Part shown: positions 43,085-52,120 of the stretch, in pieces
How positions within the stretch are numbered: position 1 is the first letter of the stretch
How the letters are laid out: each line of letters begins with the position of its first letter
From: Brachyspira murdochii DSM 12563
GTDB lineage: Bacteria; Spirochaetota; Brachyspiria; Brachyspirales; Brachyspiraceae
Assembly: GCF_000092845.1 (NCBI RefSeq)
Contig: NC_014150.1
Coordinates: forward strand, 1,512,919 to 1,576,918
Length of the DNA: 64,000 nt
Direction of reading: 5' to 3'
Notes under the pieces: model-generated
What the model was told of the DNA's origin: nothing
Databases searched by the model: none
Seen by the model: only the letters and a program-made list of their open reading frames with translations
Program-made: the position numbers and the translations under genes

Positions 43085-45268
43085 TTATTTTATTAACTTT
43101 GCTTCTTTTAATATTCTATTAAATTCAACAAAAATATCAGAACCAATGCCCAAATTTATATTATATTTTTTAGTTCCTATTTTTATTATAGAATTAATAC
43201 TATCACATATAATTTCTTTGTTTTTAGATTTTATTATTATATCAAAGTAAGAATTTTTATTTCTATTATCTTCATATTTATCATATTTCACTTTATCAGC
43301 TTTAAACTCTGAAACTTCTACTTTATCTTTGATATACAAATAGAAAGAATATGATAGTAAATCTATTGATTCTCTTTTACCTTTAGCAGGTGGAAGAAGC
43401 AGACAATCTATAATATGATCATTATTATCAAAATGTTTTCTTATTCTTCCACATTTTTGAAATGTTTCTTCTTTGTCTATATATTCAAATAATTTTTTAT
43501 CTTTTATCAATAAATATTCAAACCATAACTTATTTTTTAAATTTGCATTATTTATAATTGATATTAGTGCTTTTTCAATATCATTTTCTCTATGCAAAAT
43601 TATTTTATCAAATAATTGTTTTAAATAATTTTTATTTCCAAAATCATTTTTATATCCTGACAGTAACCAATTCCACGCCTCTCTGTCTCTGTATACACTT
43701 ACTTGAGGTATATTACCATAATAATAATAATAATTTCTAGAATAAAATCCATAATCTCCAAAAATTAACAAAGCTCTTTGAAATAAATTTAGAAAACCAT
43801 CTTGTTTTATTATTCTATCAATAATTTCAATTGTTAAATTAGTATACTTTGTAAATTTATCAAAATCTTCTTTATTATTTTTTTTACTAAAATCTAATAG
43901 AAATCCTACCCAGCCAACTAAAAAATTATTATCGCTTGTTTTATTCAAAATGTCTTCCCAATTATCCCCACCATATCTGCTTTCTAAAATTAGTTTAGCT
44001 TTTTTTATTTCTAATTCATATATTTCTGTATGAAAAGAACTCAATTTAGATTTACAAGATAAATATTTATATATATCACTATATCCATTAGATAAATCAG
44101 CAAATAAATCATAAAAACTTTTAATATGTTCAGGTTTATCCAATCTATGATTTTCTATAAAATGTCTGCATACTCTGTAATAATCATTAAATATCTTTTT
44201 ATCAAAATTATCATTATTTAATTTTTTTATAAAAAATAAGAAAGCATAAAAGTAGCATATATCTTTTCTTAATAATTTTATATCATCAAATATTTTAATA
44301 TTTAAAATATCTTTATATTTATATAATACTTCAATAGCATTATTAAGTAGTTTAATATTCTTATATAATTTTAGTATACTAAAAAAGCTATGATCTATAA
44401 TTTCAATATTACTATCCAAATAATTTATTAAATCTTTATTAGAAATATTTGAATCGATATGAAAAAACAAAGCAGAATAATATAAGAAAGATAAGGCTCT
44501 ATTATCAAATTTGTCTTTATTTTTTATGTCAAAAAAATAATCACTCCATAAATTATCTATACTTGCAAGTAAATCATAATGTTCTTTTAAATTTAAATCA
44601 CTCTCTATATATGCTTTAAGATTTTCGTACTTACTTAATTGCTTTCCTCTGGCATTCATTTTTATATATAATTCTTCACCTAGATCATATTCACCCATAT
44701 TGAAAATAGAAAAAGTAATATTATCTAAATTATTTTTATATTTATTCAATGTTTGAGTATCTTTATCTTCTATTTTTTTATAAATTAAATCCATCATATT
44801 AAGCATAGCTTTTATAGTAGGATCATTGTTTAATTCATCAGTTTTGCCAAAAGTGCCTGTGCTATTTAAAATATATTCTTTGGGATTTACATCTAACTTT
44901 AATTCTTTATTTATAAGGTTTTTACAAAATTTATATGAACTTTCTCTTATTCTATATGAAAAATTAGATAATAATTCCTTTATATTATCAAAATCATTAT
45001 TAATTTTATATATAATTAAATATAAAAGCCATAATGTTGTTACTCTCTGCTGACCATCTATAAGTATAAAATTATTATCTTCTAAATATCCGTAAATAAA
45101 ATCTATATGTAACTTATTTTGATTACCCTCAAGAACCTCAAATATATTACGCAAAAAAGATTCGGCTATACTAATTTTTGATTTTTTACCTTGTACATAA
45201 TCTCTTTGAAGCATAGGAATAACAACATTATATTCATTTAATAAATTTTTTAAATTATTTATATTCAT
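43085..45268 (-). CDS. DUF262 (GmrS-like) protein with unknown C-terminal region
   Basis: A 727-residue protein. The DUF262 domain (residues 1 to about 220) has IPMLQRDYVQG (17-27) and LIDGQQRVTTLWLL (69-82), the ParB-like nucleotide-binding motifs of GmrSD type IV restriction enzymes. The rest is helical and ends in a strand-rich region (SYFDIIIKSKNKEIICDSIN); no HNH/DUF1524 motif is seen. The ATG at 45268 has GGAG eight bases upstream and lies 19 bases after the previous stop. With the gene at 45288 it forms a DUF262 pair, likely anti-phage. Confidence 0.8.
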   Translation of the reverse strand: MNINNLKNLLNEYNVVIPMLQRDYVQGKKSKISIAESFLRNIFEVLEGNQNKLHIDFIYGYLEDNNFILIDGQQRVTTLWLLYLIIYKINNDFDNIKELLSNFSYRIRESSYKFCKNLINKELKLDVNPKEYILNSTGTFGKTDELNNDPTIKAMLNMMDLIYKKIEDKDTQTLNKYKNNLDNITFSIFNMGEYDLGEELYIKMNARGKQLSKYENLKAYIESDLNLKEHYDLLASIDNLWSDYFFDIKNKDKFDNRALSFLYYSALFFHIDSNISNKDLINYLDSNIEIIDHSFFSILKLYKNIKLLNNAIEVLYKYKDILNIKIFDDIKLLRKDICYFYAFLFFIKKLNNDNFDKKIFNDYYRVCRHFIENHRLDKPEHIKSFYDLFADLSNGYSDIYKYLSCKSKLSSFHTEIYELEIKKAKLILESRYGGDNWEDILNKTSDNNFLVGWVGFLLDFSKKNNKEDFDKFTKYTNLTIEIIDRIIKQDGFLNLFQRALLIFGDYGFYSRNYYYYYGNIPQVSVYRDREAWNWLLSGYKNDFGNKNYLKQLFDKIILHRENDIEKALISIINNANLKNKLWFEYLLIKDKKLFEYIDKEETFQKCGRIRKHFDNNDHIIDCLLLPPAKGKRESIDLLSYSFYLYIKDKVEVSEFKADKVKYDKYEDNRNKNSYFDIIIKSKNKEIICDSINSIIKIGTKKYNINLGIGSDIFVEFNRILKEAKLIK

Positions 45269-45287
45269 GATTTTTTCTCCAATTAGA

Positions 45288-46991
45288 TTATTGTTTGAAA
45301 AATATTTGTAATTTTTCAATAATAGCTTTTATATAATACTCTCTGTCTTCTTTTAAAAAATAATCTTTGTTTTTTATTTTATCTGAAAAAAATTTTTCAA
45401 ATACAAGTTTAGTACATATTGGAATAAGTTTACCCTGCTGACCTAATCTTTCTATTTCCAAACGTTTGCTGCTAAAAATCATATTTCCTATTCTAATATT
45501 TGATTGCTTATCTAATAAACATAAATTGCCTATACCATTCAAAGAATCTTCATCTTTGAAATAATTATCTATTTCATCAAACAGTTTCTCATTATATGGA
45601 TTTTTTTTATTTATTAATTCTTCTATTTTTGGTTTTAGTTCATCACAATATTTGCTTACTTCTTTTAACCAATAAATAATTTTTTCATTATCTTTATTTT
45701 TTATATCTTCTTTTATACTCTTTGAATTCTGAGCATAAATATGTTCGATGCTCCACTGTTCTAATTGAAATCTATTAAACTCAAAATACTTATGAGATCC
45801 CTCATCTTTTAATAAATAAGCTATATTAAATAAAACAAGTATTTTATAAATTATTTTTTTATGATTTTTATCATTAAAATTTAATTCCCGTAAATCTTCT
45901 TCAAAATCATTATCCTTAATTGATTTAAATAAACTAATATTATCTTCTATTGATTTTTTGAGAGATGAAGAGAAATTTATTTTATTCTTATCTTCTATCC
46001 ATATTTTATAAATATCATTAATATCCATTATATTATTTAATATAAGAAAACCAATGTAATGGAAAATATTTCTCTCTTCACCAATACCATTTTGATCTGA
46101 TGAAAAACTGTTTAATGTATCTATACAGCTTTCTAAATTTTCCCAAGTTTCTTTTAATTTATTTTCTTTATATAACTTATAAAAATATTCAAATATAGAA
46201 TAATTTTTATTTTTCATAATAGCTTCAAGATATACTCGAATCCTCAAAAAATCATCATTTAATGTATTATTTTCTTTTGTTATATATCTCTCATCTATCT
46301 TTTTTAATACACAATATCTATAATCATTATTATATCTTAATTCTTTTTCTTCGTCATACCATTTTTCAGCTATTTCATCTATATTTTCAATACCATTACT
46401 TTTTGAAAGAAATAATGCTTTGATATTTTCCTCATCTAATAATGGAATTTTTCCTATATTGAGTCTTATAAAAACATCTTCCTCTTTTTCATCATATGAT
46501 ATTTCATACCACAATACTTTACAGTTATTAAGTAATATATTATAAAAATTATTCTTATTAACTTTACTGCTGAAAAAATCACTTATATTTTTATATGCCT
46601 GAAAAAAATAATAAAAATCAATATTTTTAGCATCATTTTCTTTTTTACTTTGAATATTTTCTAAAAATTCGGAGGATTGCTTTCTAGTTTCATACTCTAT
46701 TGAAAAGAAAGATTGATTTTGAATATATTTAATTATTAAAAAAATAGTTGTTAATCTTTGCTGCCCATCAATAACAATATATTTATCTTTATATTTTTTT
46801 ACAACTATGGGTTGTAGAGAATAAAAATCATTATCACTTTCTTTATAATTAATAAAATCTGTAATATCTCCTAATAAAGCATTTACTTCATTATCCCATC
46901 TATAACCTCTCTGATAACTTGGTATAAAAAAATTTTTATTTGATAACTCATTAATAGGAATAAATCCATTTTCTATTGTTTCTAATTTCAC
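45288..46991 (-). CDS. DUF262-DUF1524 (GmrSD-like) protein
   Basis: A 567-residue protein. The N-terminal DUF262 has FFIPSYQRGYRW (21-32) and VIDGQQRLTTIF (73-84). The C-terminal DUF1524 has the HNH-like WSIEHIYAQN (413-422) and the companion GIGNLCLLDKQSNIRIGN. GmrSD enzymes cut DNA with glucosylated or otherwise modified cytosines. A GTG start at 46991 (GGGG eight bases upstream) fits the family; an in-frame ATG at 47048 would add a hydrophobic stretch that looks non-native. It is the first gene of a two-gene operon. Confidence 0.85.
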   Translation of the reverse strand: MKLETIENGFIPINELSNKNFFIPSYQRGYRWDNEVNALLGDITDFINYKESDNDFYSLQPIVVKKYKDKYIVIDGQQRLTTIFLIIKYIQNQSFFSIEYETRKQSSEFLENIQSKKENDAKNIDFYYFFQAYKNISDFFSSKVNKNNFYNILLNNCKVLWYEISYDEKEEDVFIRLNIGKIPLLDEENIKALFLSKSNGIENIDEIAEKWYDEEKELRYNNDYRYCVLKKIDERYITKENNTLNDDFLRIRVYLEAIMKNKNYSIFEYFYKLYKENKLKETWENLESCIDTLNSFSSDQNGIGEERNIFHYIGFLILNNIMDINDIYKIWIEDKNKINFSSSLKKSIEDNISLFKSIKDNDFEEDLRELNFNDKNHKKIIYKILVLFNIAYLLKDEGSHKYFEFNRFQLEQWSIEHIYAQNSKSIKEDIKNKDNEKIIYWLKEVSKYCDELKPKIEELINKKNPYNEKLFDEIDNYFKDEDSLNGIGNLCLLDKQSNIRIGNMIFSSKRLEIERLGQQGKLIPICTKLVFEKFFSDKIKNKDYFLKEDREYYIKAIIEKLQIFFKQ

Positions 46992-47192
46992 TATTATACC
47001 CCAAACTATTTTAAATATCATTATATATATTAATATCAAATTAATCAATAATATATAATATTAACTATATTTATTAATCTAAATAATAAAATTATACTTT
47101 TTAGGTATAAAAATATATAACACATAATTATTTGATATAATTTAATTTTTCTGTAAAATACAAATAAATCAAAAACATAAGGAAAAACTAAA

Positions 47193-47780
47193 ATGAATAT
47201 GGAAGAGTTTATTAAATACTGCAAAGAGGGCAATCCCATATCAAGCGAAGATAAAGAATTATCACCGCTTTTATATGAATGCTCACAAAATGCAATAAAA
47301 ATCACTATGGAAATCAATAATAAATATCATACTACAGATGAAGTAAGAGAATTATTTGAAGAGCTTACAGGAGAAAAAATAGATAAAAGTTTCACATGCT
47401 TTCCTCCATTTTATACTGACTTTGGAAAGAACATAAAGATAGGAAAGAATGTATTTTTCAACTGCGGCTGTTCTTTTCAGGATAGAGGAGGCATTGTCAT
47501 AGGAGATAATGTATTTATAGGAATGAATGCCACTATTTCAACACTCAATCATGGAATAGAAGTAGAATACAGAAGTATAACTTACCCAAAAAAAGTAGTA
47601 ATTGGAAATAATGTATGGATAGGTTCAGGGGTACATATACTTTCTGGAGTAACTATAGGTGATAATTCTATAATAGCAGCAGGAGCTTTGGTTAATAAAG
47701 ATGTGCCTTCAAATGTGATAGTAGGAGGTATGCCTGCTAAAATTATAAAAGAAATAAATAGATTAAAAATAGCAAATTAA
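47193..47780 (+). CDS. Maltose/galactoside O-acetyltransferase-like enzyme
   Basis: A 195-residue left-handed beta-helix acetyltransferase. After a helical N-terminus (the Mac domain, [14 protein letters not shown]...[13 protein letters not shown]) come hexapeptide repeats ([59 protein letters not shown]). The catalytic His is in ISTLNHG. It transfers acetyl from acetyl-CoA to sugars. It is followed after 27 bases by an alpha/beta hydrolase lipoprotein; the two may be co-transcribed. Confidence 0.9.
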   Translation: MNMEEFIKYCKEGNPISSEDKELSPLLYECSQNAIKITMEINNKYHTTDEVRELFEELTGEKIDKSFTCFPPFYTDFGKNIKIGKNVFFNCGCSFQDRGGIVIGDNVFIGMNATISTLNHGIEVEYRSITYPKKVVIGNNVWIGSGVHILSGVTIGDNSIIAAGALVNKDVPSNVIVGGMPAKIIKEINRLKIAN

Positions 47781-47807
47781 ATAAAAAATTAAAATAAAGG
47801 AGAAAAT

Positions 47808-48902
47808 ATGAAAAAAACAATATCATCAATTTTATTATTACTAGCATTTATAATTTCTTGTAATAATAACAGCACACAAAATAATAATTCACAAAAAGGA
47901 GATAATATGGACAGCAGAGTATTCACAGTTTACACAAATATTGAAATGAAAGAAGTAAGATTCAAAAATCGCTATGGTATAGAGATAGCAGGACATTTAT
48001 ATTTGCCTCAAGACTACAGTAACAAAAAAAATCCTGCATTGGTAGTGTCTGGACCATTCGGAGCAGTTAAGGAACAGGCATCTGGTTTATACGCTCAGGA
48101 AATGGCTGTCAATGGTTTTGTAGCATTAGCTTTTGACCCATCTTTTACAGGTGAAAGCGGGGGAGAAGTTAGAAACAATGCTTCACCTGATATATTCACA
48201 GAAGATTACAGTGCTGCTGTAGATTATTTAGGGCTTCTTGATTATGTAGACAGAAACCGTATCGGAGCAATAGGTATATGCGGACTTTCTGGTATGGCTA
48301 TAACTGCTGCTGGTACTGATACTAGAATTAAGGCTGTTGCTGTAGCTTCAATGTATGATATGTCAAGAGATATGAGCAAAGGACATCAAGACTATTATAC
48401 AAAAGAGCAAAGAAGAAAAATAAGAGAGTATTTAAGCGAGCAGCGTTGGAAAGATGCTGAAAATGGAAATTATGCTTTAGGTAATCATGAGCCTACTTTC
48501 GATGCAAATAATAATATACAGGCTTCTGCAATGGTTGTACCTGAAGAGCTTCCAGAAAATGCAGACCCAGTATTTGCTGCATTTTACAACTATTATGCAA
48601 AAAGAGCTTATCACCCTCGTGCGATAAACTTCGTTACTTCTTGGACTGCTACTATGCCTTTTTCTTTCTGGAACTTTAATTTGATGGATAATCTTGGGGA
48701 TTTGGATACTACTCCTGTACTTTTAATAGCAGGCGACAGAGCACATTCAAGATATTATTCTGAAGATGTTTATAATGAAATATCTGGAAATAATAAAGAA
48801 TTAGTAATAATAGAAGATGCAGACCATGTTTCATTATATGATGACATGTCAAAAATACCTTTTGAGAAAATAACACAGTTTTTTAATGCCAATCTAAAAT
48901 AA
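47808..48902 (+). CDS. Alpha/beta hydrolase lipoprotein
   Basis: A 364-residue hydrolase with a lipoprotein-type signal peptide (LLLLAFIISC, C18). The fold is marked by ALVVSGPFGAVKEQA, ALAFDPSFTGESGG, the nucleophile-elbow region IGAIGICGLSGMA and a late DADH-type loop (IEDADHVSLYDD) for the acid and His. The elbow differs from the plain GxSxG pattern, so the nucleophile could be Cys or Ser. A close paralogue lies at 51035. AAAGGAG precedes the ATG. The substrate is unknown. Confidence 0.82.
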   Translation: MKKTISSILLLLAFIISCNNNSTQNNNSQKGDNMDSRVFTVYTNIEMKEVRFKNRYGIEIAGHLYLPQDYSNKKNPALVVSGPFGAVKEQASGLYAQEMAVNGFVALAFDPSFTGESGGEVRNNASPDIFTEDYSAAVDYLGLLDYVDRNRIGAIGICGLSGMAITAAGTDTRIKAVAVASMYDMSRDMSKGHQDYYTKEQRRKIREYLSEQRWKDAENGNYALGNHEPTFDANNNIQASAMVVPEELPENADPVFAAFYNYYAKRAYHPRAINFVTSWTATMPFSFWNFNLMDNLGDLDTTPVLLIAGDRAHSRYYSEDVYNEISGNNKELVIIEDADHVSLYDDMSKIPFEKITQFFNANLK

Positions 48903-48928
48903 TATACAGCTATTATCATTAACTAATA

Positions 48929-48965
48929 AAACTCTCAAGTATTAATTTGCTTGGGAGTTTTTGTC
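48929..48965 (+). terminator. Terminator of hydrolase gene
   Basis: AAACTCTCAAG / CTTGGGAGTTT stem with one G-U pair, followed by TT. Confidence 0.75.
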
Positions 48966-49083
48966 ATATATGTTTGAAATTTAACTATTTTTATCAATTT
49001 CAAGTTCTTCTAAATATTTAAAAGCATAAGGAAAATATGAATAATTTTTAGTAACAAGTATTTATTTTTATATTATAAAAATA

Positions 49084-49515
49084 TTATTCATCAGAATTTC
49101 TACCTTTTCTATAACCTACACCATATCCGCCAAATCCTCCGCCTATAGTACCTACAGCAAAACTTATAATTGGCGGAATAACTATTTTTAAAAATTCAGT
49201 ATTATCTTTAAAAATAATGAGTATTGATAATATTAATAATACAAAAATTACAGTTAAAGATATTGCTAGAATCAAAATAAATTTTCTCTCATCTTTTCTG
49301 TCATCATTTTTACATTTTATAGTTTCTTTTTCAACTTCTATCATATTATCTATATTTTTTTCAGATAATTTTACTATAGGGTTAGAAGATTGCATAACCA
49401 TAGATAGAGTTCTTTTTATCTGACCGTTTATTATTGAAGTTTTAGCATTTTTATCAATAATATTTTGGTTTTGTTCTTTACTAGAATTATCTTTATTATT
49501 TTTATTATTAGACAT
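49084..49515 (-). CDS. Small membrane protein (143 aa), unknown
   Basis: Not recognised. A disordered Asn/Lys-rich N-terminus is followed by a charged helix (NIDNMIEVEKETIKCKNDDRKD) and a strong membrane helix (FILILAISLTVIFVLLILSI). A second, Gly-rich hydrophobic segment (AVGTIGGGFGGYGVGYRKG) could insert as a hairpin. It lies one base after the 66-residue gene, so the two are coupled. Confidence 0.6.
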   Translation of the reverse strand: MSNNKNNKDNSSKEQNQNIIDKNAKTSIINGQIKRTLSMVMQSSNPIVKLSEKNIDNMIEVEKETIKCKNDDRKDERKFILILAISLTVIFVLLILSILIIFKDNTEFLKIVIPPIISFAVGTIGGGFGGYGVGYRKGRNSDE

Positions 49516-49516
49516 A

Positions 49517-49717
49517 TTACTTTTCTATTGCTCTTTTGATTATTTTATTATATGTAGGAATTATATATTTTTCTATAGAATTATTAATTTGTTTTTGTGC
49601 TATTCTGCTATAGCAAAAACTTACGATAGTGTTAAAATCATTTTGAGTTAATTCTTCTCTATGTTTCAAAGCGAGATTAAGTAATTTTTTTTCTTCTTTT
49701 GTGTTATTAGAATACAT
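49517..49717 (-). CDS. Small basic helical protein (66 aa)
   Basis: Not recognised. A 66-residue helical protein (EEKKLLNLALKHREELTQND, then YIIPTYNKIIKRAIEK). AAAGGAGG precedes the ATG, a strong translation signal. It is the first gene of a two-gene unit with the membrane protein at 49084. Together they resemble accessory pairs of unknown role. Confidence 0.6.
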   Translation of the reverse strand: MYSNNTKEEKKLLNLALKHREELTQNDFNTIVSFCYSRIAQKQINNSIEKYIIPTYNKIIKRAIEK

Positions 49718-49833
49718 AATCCCTCCTTTATATTTATAAATATATCGGAAATATATAAATTTCCTCTATATAAATTTTAGCATAAAAATAATATTTGTCA
49801 AGTGAATCATTTTCTATACAGTATATTTAATCA

Positions 49834-49932
49834 CTATATATTATAGCTATATTTATCAATTCTCTTATAAACCTCATCAATACTGCCTTTAAGCTCAATA
49901 GCCTTTCCAATAACAATAGTAACTTTATTCAT
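49834..49932 (-). pseudogene. Possible acyltransferase gene remnant
   Basis: A 32-codon frame MNKVTIVIGKAIELKGSIDE followed by VYKRIDKYSYNI resembles the tail of 1-acylglycerol-phosphate acyltransferases (a VTIVIGKPI-like strand then a helix). No upstream part is present and there is no ribosome-binding site, so it is probably a gene fragment. Confidence 0.35.
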
Positions 49933-49990
49933 GCTATACTGTTTGGAGAATTATATAGCTTTATAATTAGAAAATTTAATAACAAATATC

Positions 49991-50881
49991 TTACAAAAAA
50001 CTTTTATTCATTCTTTCCAAAAATATTTTTGAAGCCCTTGAAAACTCCTGATTTTTCTTCCATACAACATTAAGCCCAGATTCCAATTTAGGCTTTAAAG
50101 GTAAAAAACATATATCTTCATTATGCATATTATCCATAAGTCTGTCTAAAGCAAAAGCATAACCCATACCCTCTCGTACCATAATCAGGGCATTATAAAT
50201 AAGATTATAAGTAGCTGTTATATTCAAACTGCTGAAACTTACTCCTAACCATCTTAAAAAATCATTATTTTTCATCTCATCTTGAATAGTCTGTCTTGAT
50301 ACTATTAGAGGAATATTAAGAATATCCTTTTTTACTATATACTTTTTTTGTGCCAGCTTTGAATCTCTTCTCATAATAAGCCCCCAAGTATCTTTTGCAG
50401 GCATTTTTAAATAATCGTACTTTGACAAATCAGCTGGATCTATCAATACCCCGAAATCTAATAATCCTTTATCGAGCTTCTCTGTAATATCTTCAGAGTT
50501 TCCGCTGTAAATATTATATCTTATATGCGGATAGTCTTTTTGCATATCCCGCATAATAGAGGCAAGCAATGCAATAGCCCAAGTCTCCCCTGCCCCTATA
50601 AATATATCGCCTGCTATTAATTCATCAGTAAAATTGAACTCAGCCCTTGTTTTATCTATCATATTTAATATTTCTTCAGCTCTTTTTTTAAGTAAAATAC
50701 CCTCTGGAGTAAGCTCTATATTATTATGTTTTCTTTCAAATAATTTATGTCCTATATCTCTTTCTAGAATGTTTATCTGACGTGATAAATTAGGCTGTGT
50801 TAAATTGAGATATTTTGCTGCCTTTGTGATGTTTCCCTCTCTTACTGTAGTTAAAAAATATTTTAAAGCTCTTACTTCCAT
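49991..50881 (-). CDS. LysR-family transcriptional regulator
   Basis: A 296-residue LysR-type regulator. The N-terminal winged helix reads LKYFLTTVREGNITKAAKYL, NLTQPNLSRQINILERDIGH and KLFERKHNNIELTPEG. The C-terminal two-lobe effector domain starts near GDIFIGAGETWAIALLASI. It is divergent from the hydrolase at 51035, the standard layout in which the regulator controls the neighbour. A pair of ATTCAT...AATCAATA direct repeats lies between them. AAAGGAG precedes the ATG. Confidence 0.92.
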   Translation of the reverse strand: MEVRALKYFLTTVREGNITKAAKYLNLTQPNLSRQINILERDIGHKLFERKHNNIELTPEGILLKKRAEEILNMIDKTRAEFNFTDELIAGDIFIGAGETWAIALLASIMRDMQKDYPHIRYNIYSGNSEDITEKLDKGLLDFGVLIDPADLSKYDYLKMPAKDTWGLIMRRDSKLAQKKYIVKKDILNIPLIVSRQTIQDEMKNNDFLRWLGVSFSSLNITATYNLIYNALIMVREGMGYAFALDRLMDNMHNEDICFLPLKPKLESGLNVVWKKNQEFSRASKIFLERMNKSFL

Positions 50882-50920
50882 ATATTTAAATCTCCTTTAT
50901 TTTTATAATAATACAAAATT

Positions 50921-50970
50921 ATTCATTTTTAATCAATACCTAAAAAGTATATATATTCATAATCAATAAA
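50921..50970. promoter_or_regulatory. Direct repeats between LysR and hydrolase genes
   Basis: ATTCATTTTTAATCAATACC (50921-50940) and ATTCATAATCAATAAA (50955-50970) share ATTCAT and AATCAATA. They are candidate binding sites for the LysR regulator in the divergent promoter region. Confidence 0.45.
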
Positions 50971-51034
50971 TATTTGCTATAGTTTATTAATTATTATATT
51001 CTATGACTATAACAATTAAACGGAGGATATTATA

Positions 51035-52078
51035 ATGTTTAAAAATATTTTAAAAAGAGCTTTATTATTTTCAGCATATATGCTTTTTCCTATAGGAAGC
51101 ATCATGGCACAGAACAATACATTACAATGGGATAAAACTTTTAAAAAGAGCGATAAAATAAATGTAAAAAAAGTATCATTTTATAACAGACTAGGTATAA
51201 ATATAGCAGCTGACTTATACACACCTGTAAATATTAATACCAATCAAAAATATAAGGCATTAGTTATAGGAGGTCCGTACGGAGCAGTAAAAGAACAGGC
51301 TGCCGGAGTATATGCTCAGGCTATGGCAGAGAGAGACTTTATTGCTATAGCGTTTGATGCATCATACAATGGGGAAAGCGGAGGATCTCCTCATTATACA
51401 GCTTCACCGGAGGCATTCGCAGAAGATTTTAGTGCCGCAGTAGATTTTATAGGTTCATTAAACTATGTTGACAGAAACAAAATAGGAGCTATAGGAATAT
51501 GCGGAAGCGGAAGTTTTGTTTTAAGTGCAGCTAAAATTGACAGCAGAATAAAAGCAATAGCTGCAGCAAGTATGTATGATATGGGAAGAGTAGCACGAAA
51601 CGGAATGTATGATTCTTTAACTGATGAAGACAGAAAAAAAATGATTGAAGCAGTTTCCATGCAAAGATGGAATGAATATAATGGCGGAGAAAAACAATTT
51701 CAAATAGGTACTCCTGAAAATATAGATGAAAACGCTCCAGATATAGTAAAAGAGTTCTACAGTTATTATCGTACAAAGAGAGGTTTTCACCCTCGTGCCA
51801 CAACTGCTATGTCTGTTATAAGCAGCATCAGCTTAATGAATTATTACCCTTTAGAGAATATTGACATTATATCACCAAGACCAATGCTTTTTATAGCAGG
51901 AGAAAAAGCTCATTCAAGATATTTCAGCGAAGATGCGTATAAAAAAGCTAAAGAACCAAAAGAGTTAATCATAATACCTAATGCTAATCATGTTGATCTA
52001 TATGATAGAACAGATTTAATACCTTTTGATAAACTAGCAGATTTTTTTAATACTAGCTTAACAAATAAAAATAATTAA
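51035..52078 (+). CDS. Alpha/beta hydrolase, secreted paralogue
   Basis: A 347-residue hydrolase related along its length to the lipoprotein at 47808: ALVIGGPYGAVKEQAAGVYA, IAFDASYNGESGG, IGAIGICGSGSFV, KAIAAASMYDMG and IPNANHVDLYDR. It has a type I-style signal peptide (LLFSAYMLFPIGSIMAQ) in place of a lipobox. The elbow is ICGSGS. It is divergent from the LysR gene and is preceded by a CGGAGG ribosome-binding site. The pair probably arose by duplication, with different envelope locations. Confidence 0.82.
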   Translation: MFKNILKRALLFSAYMLFPIGSIMAQNNTLQWDKTFKKSDKINVKKVSFYNRLGINIAADLYTPVNINTNQKYKALVIGGPYGAVKEQAAGVYAQAMAERDFIAIAFDASYNGESGGSPHYTASPEAFAEDFSAAVDFIGSLNYVDRNKIGAIGICGSGSFVLSAAKIDSRIKAIAAASMYDMGRVARNGMYDSLTDEDRKKMIEAVSMQRWNEYNGGEKQFQIGTPENIDENAPDIVKEFYSYYRTKRGFHPRATTAMSVISSISLMNYYPLENIDIISPRPMLFIAGEKAHSRYFSEDAYKKAKEPKELIIIPNANHVDLYDRTDLIPFDKLADFFNTSLTNKNN

Positions 52079-52086
52079 AAAATACT

Positions 52087-52120
52087 ATTAATAGGGCTCT
52101 TAAAAAAGCCCTATTATATT
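52087..52120. terminator. Bidirectional terminator
   Basis: Perfect TAATAGGGCT / AGCCCTATTA arms (52089-52098, 52107-52116) between the convergent hydrolase and chemoreceptor genes. Confidence 0.8.
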
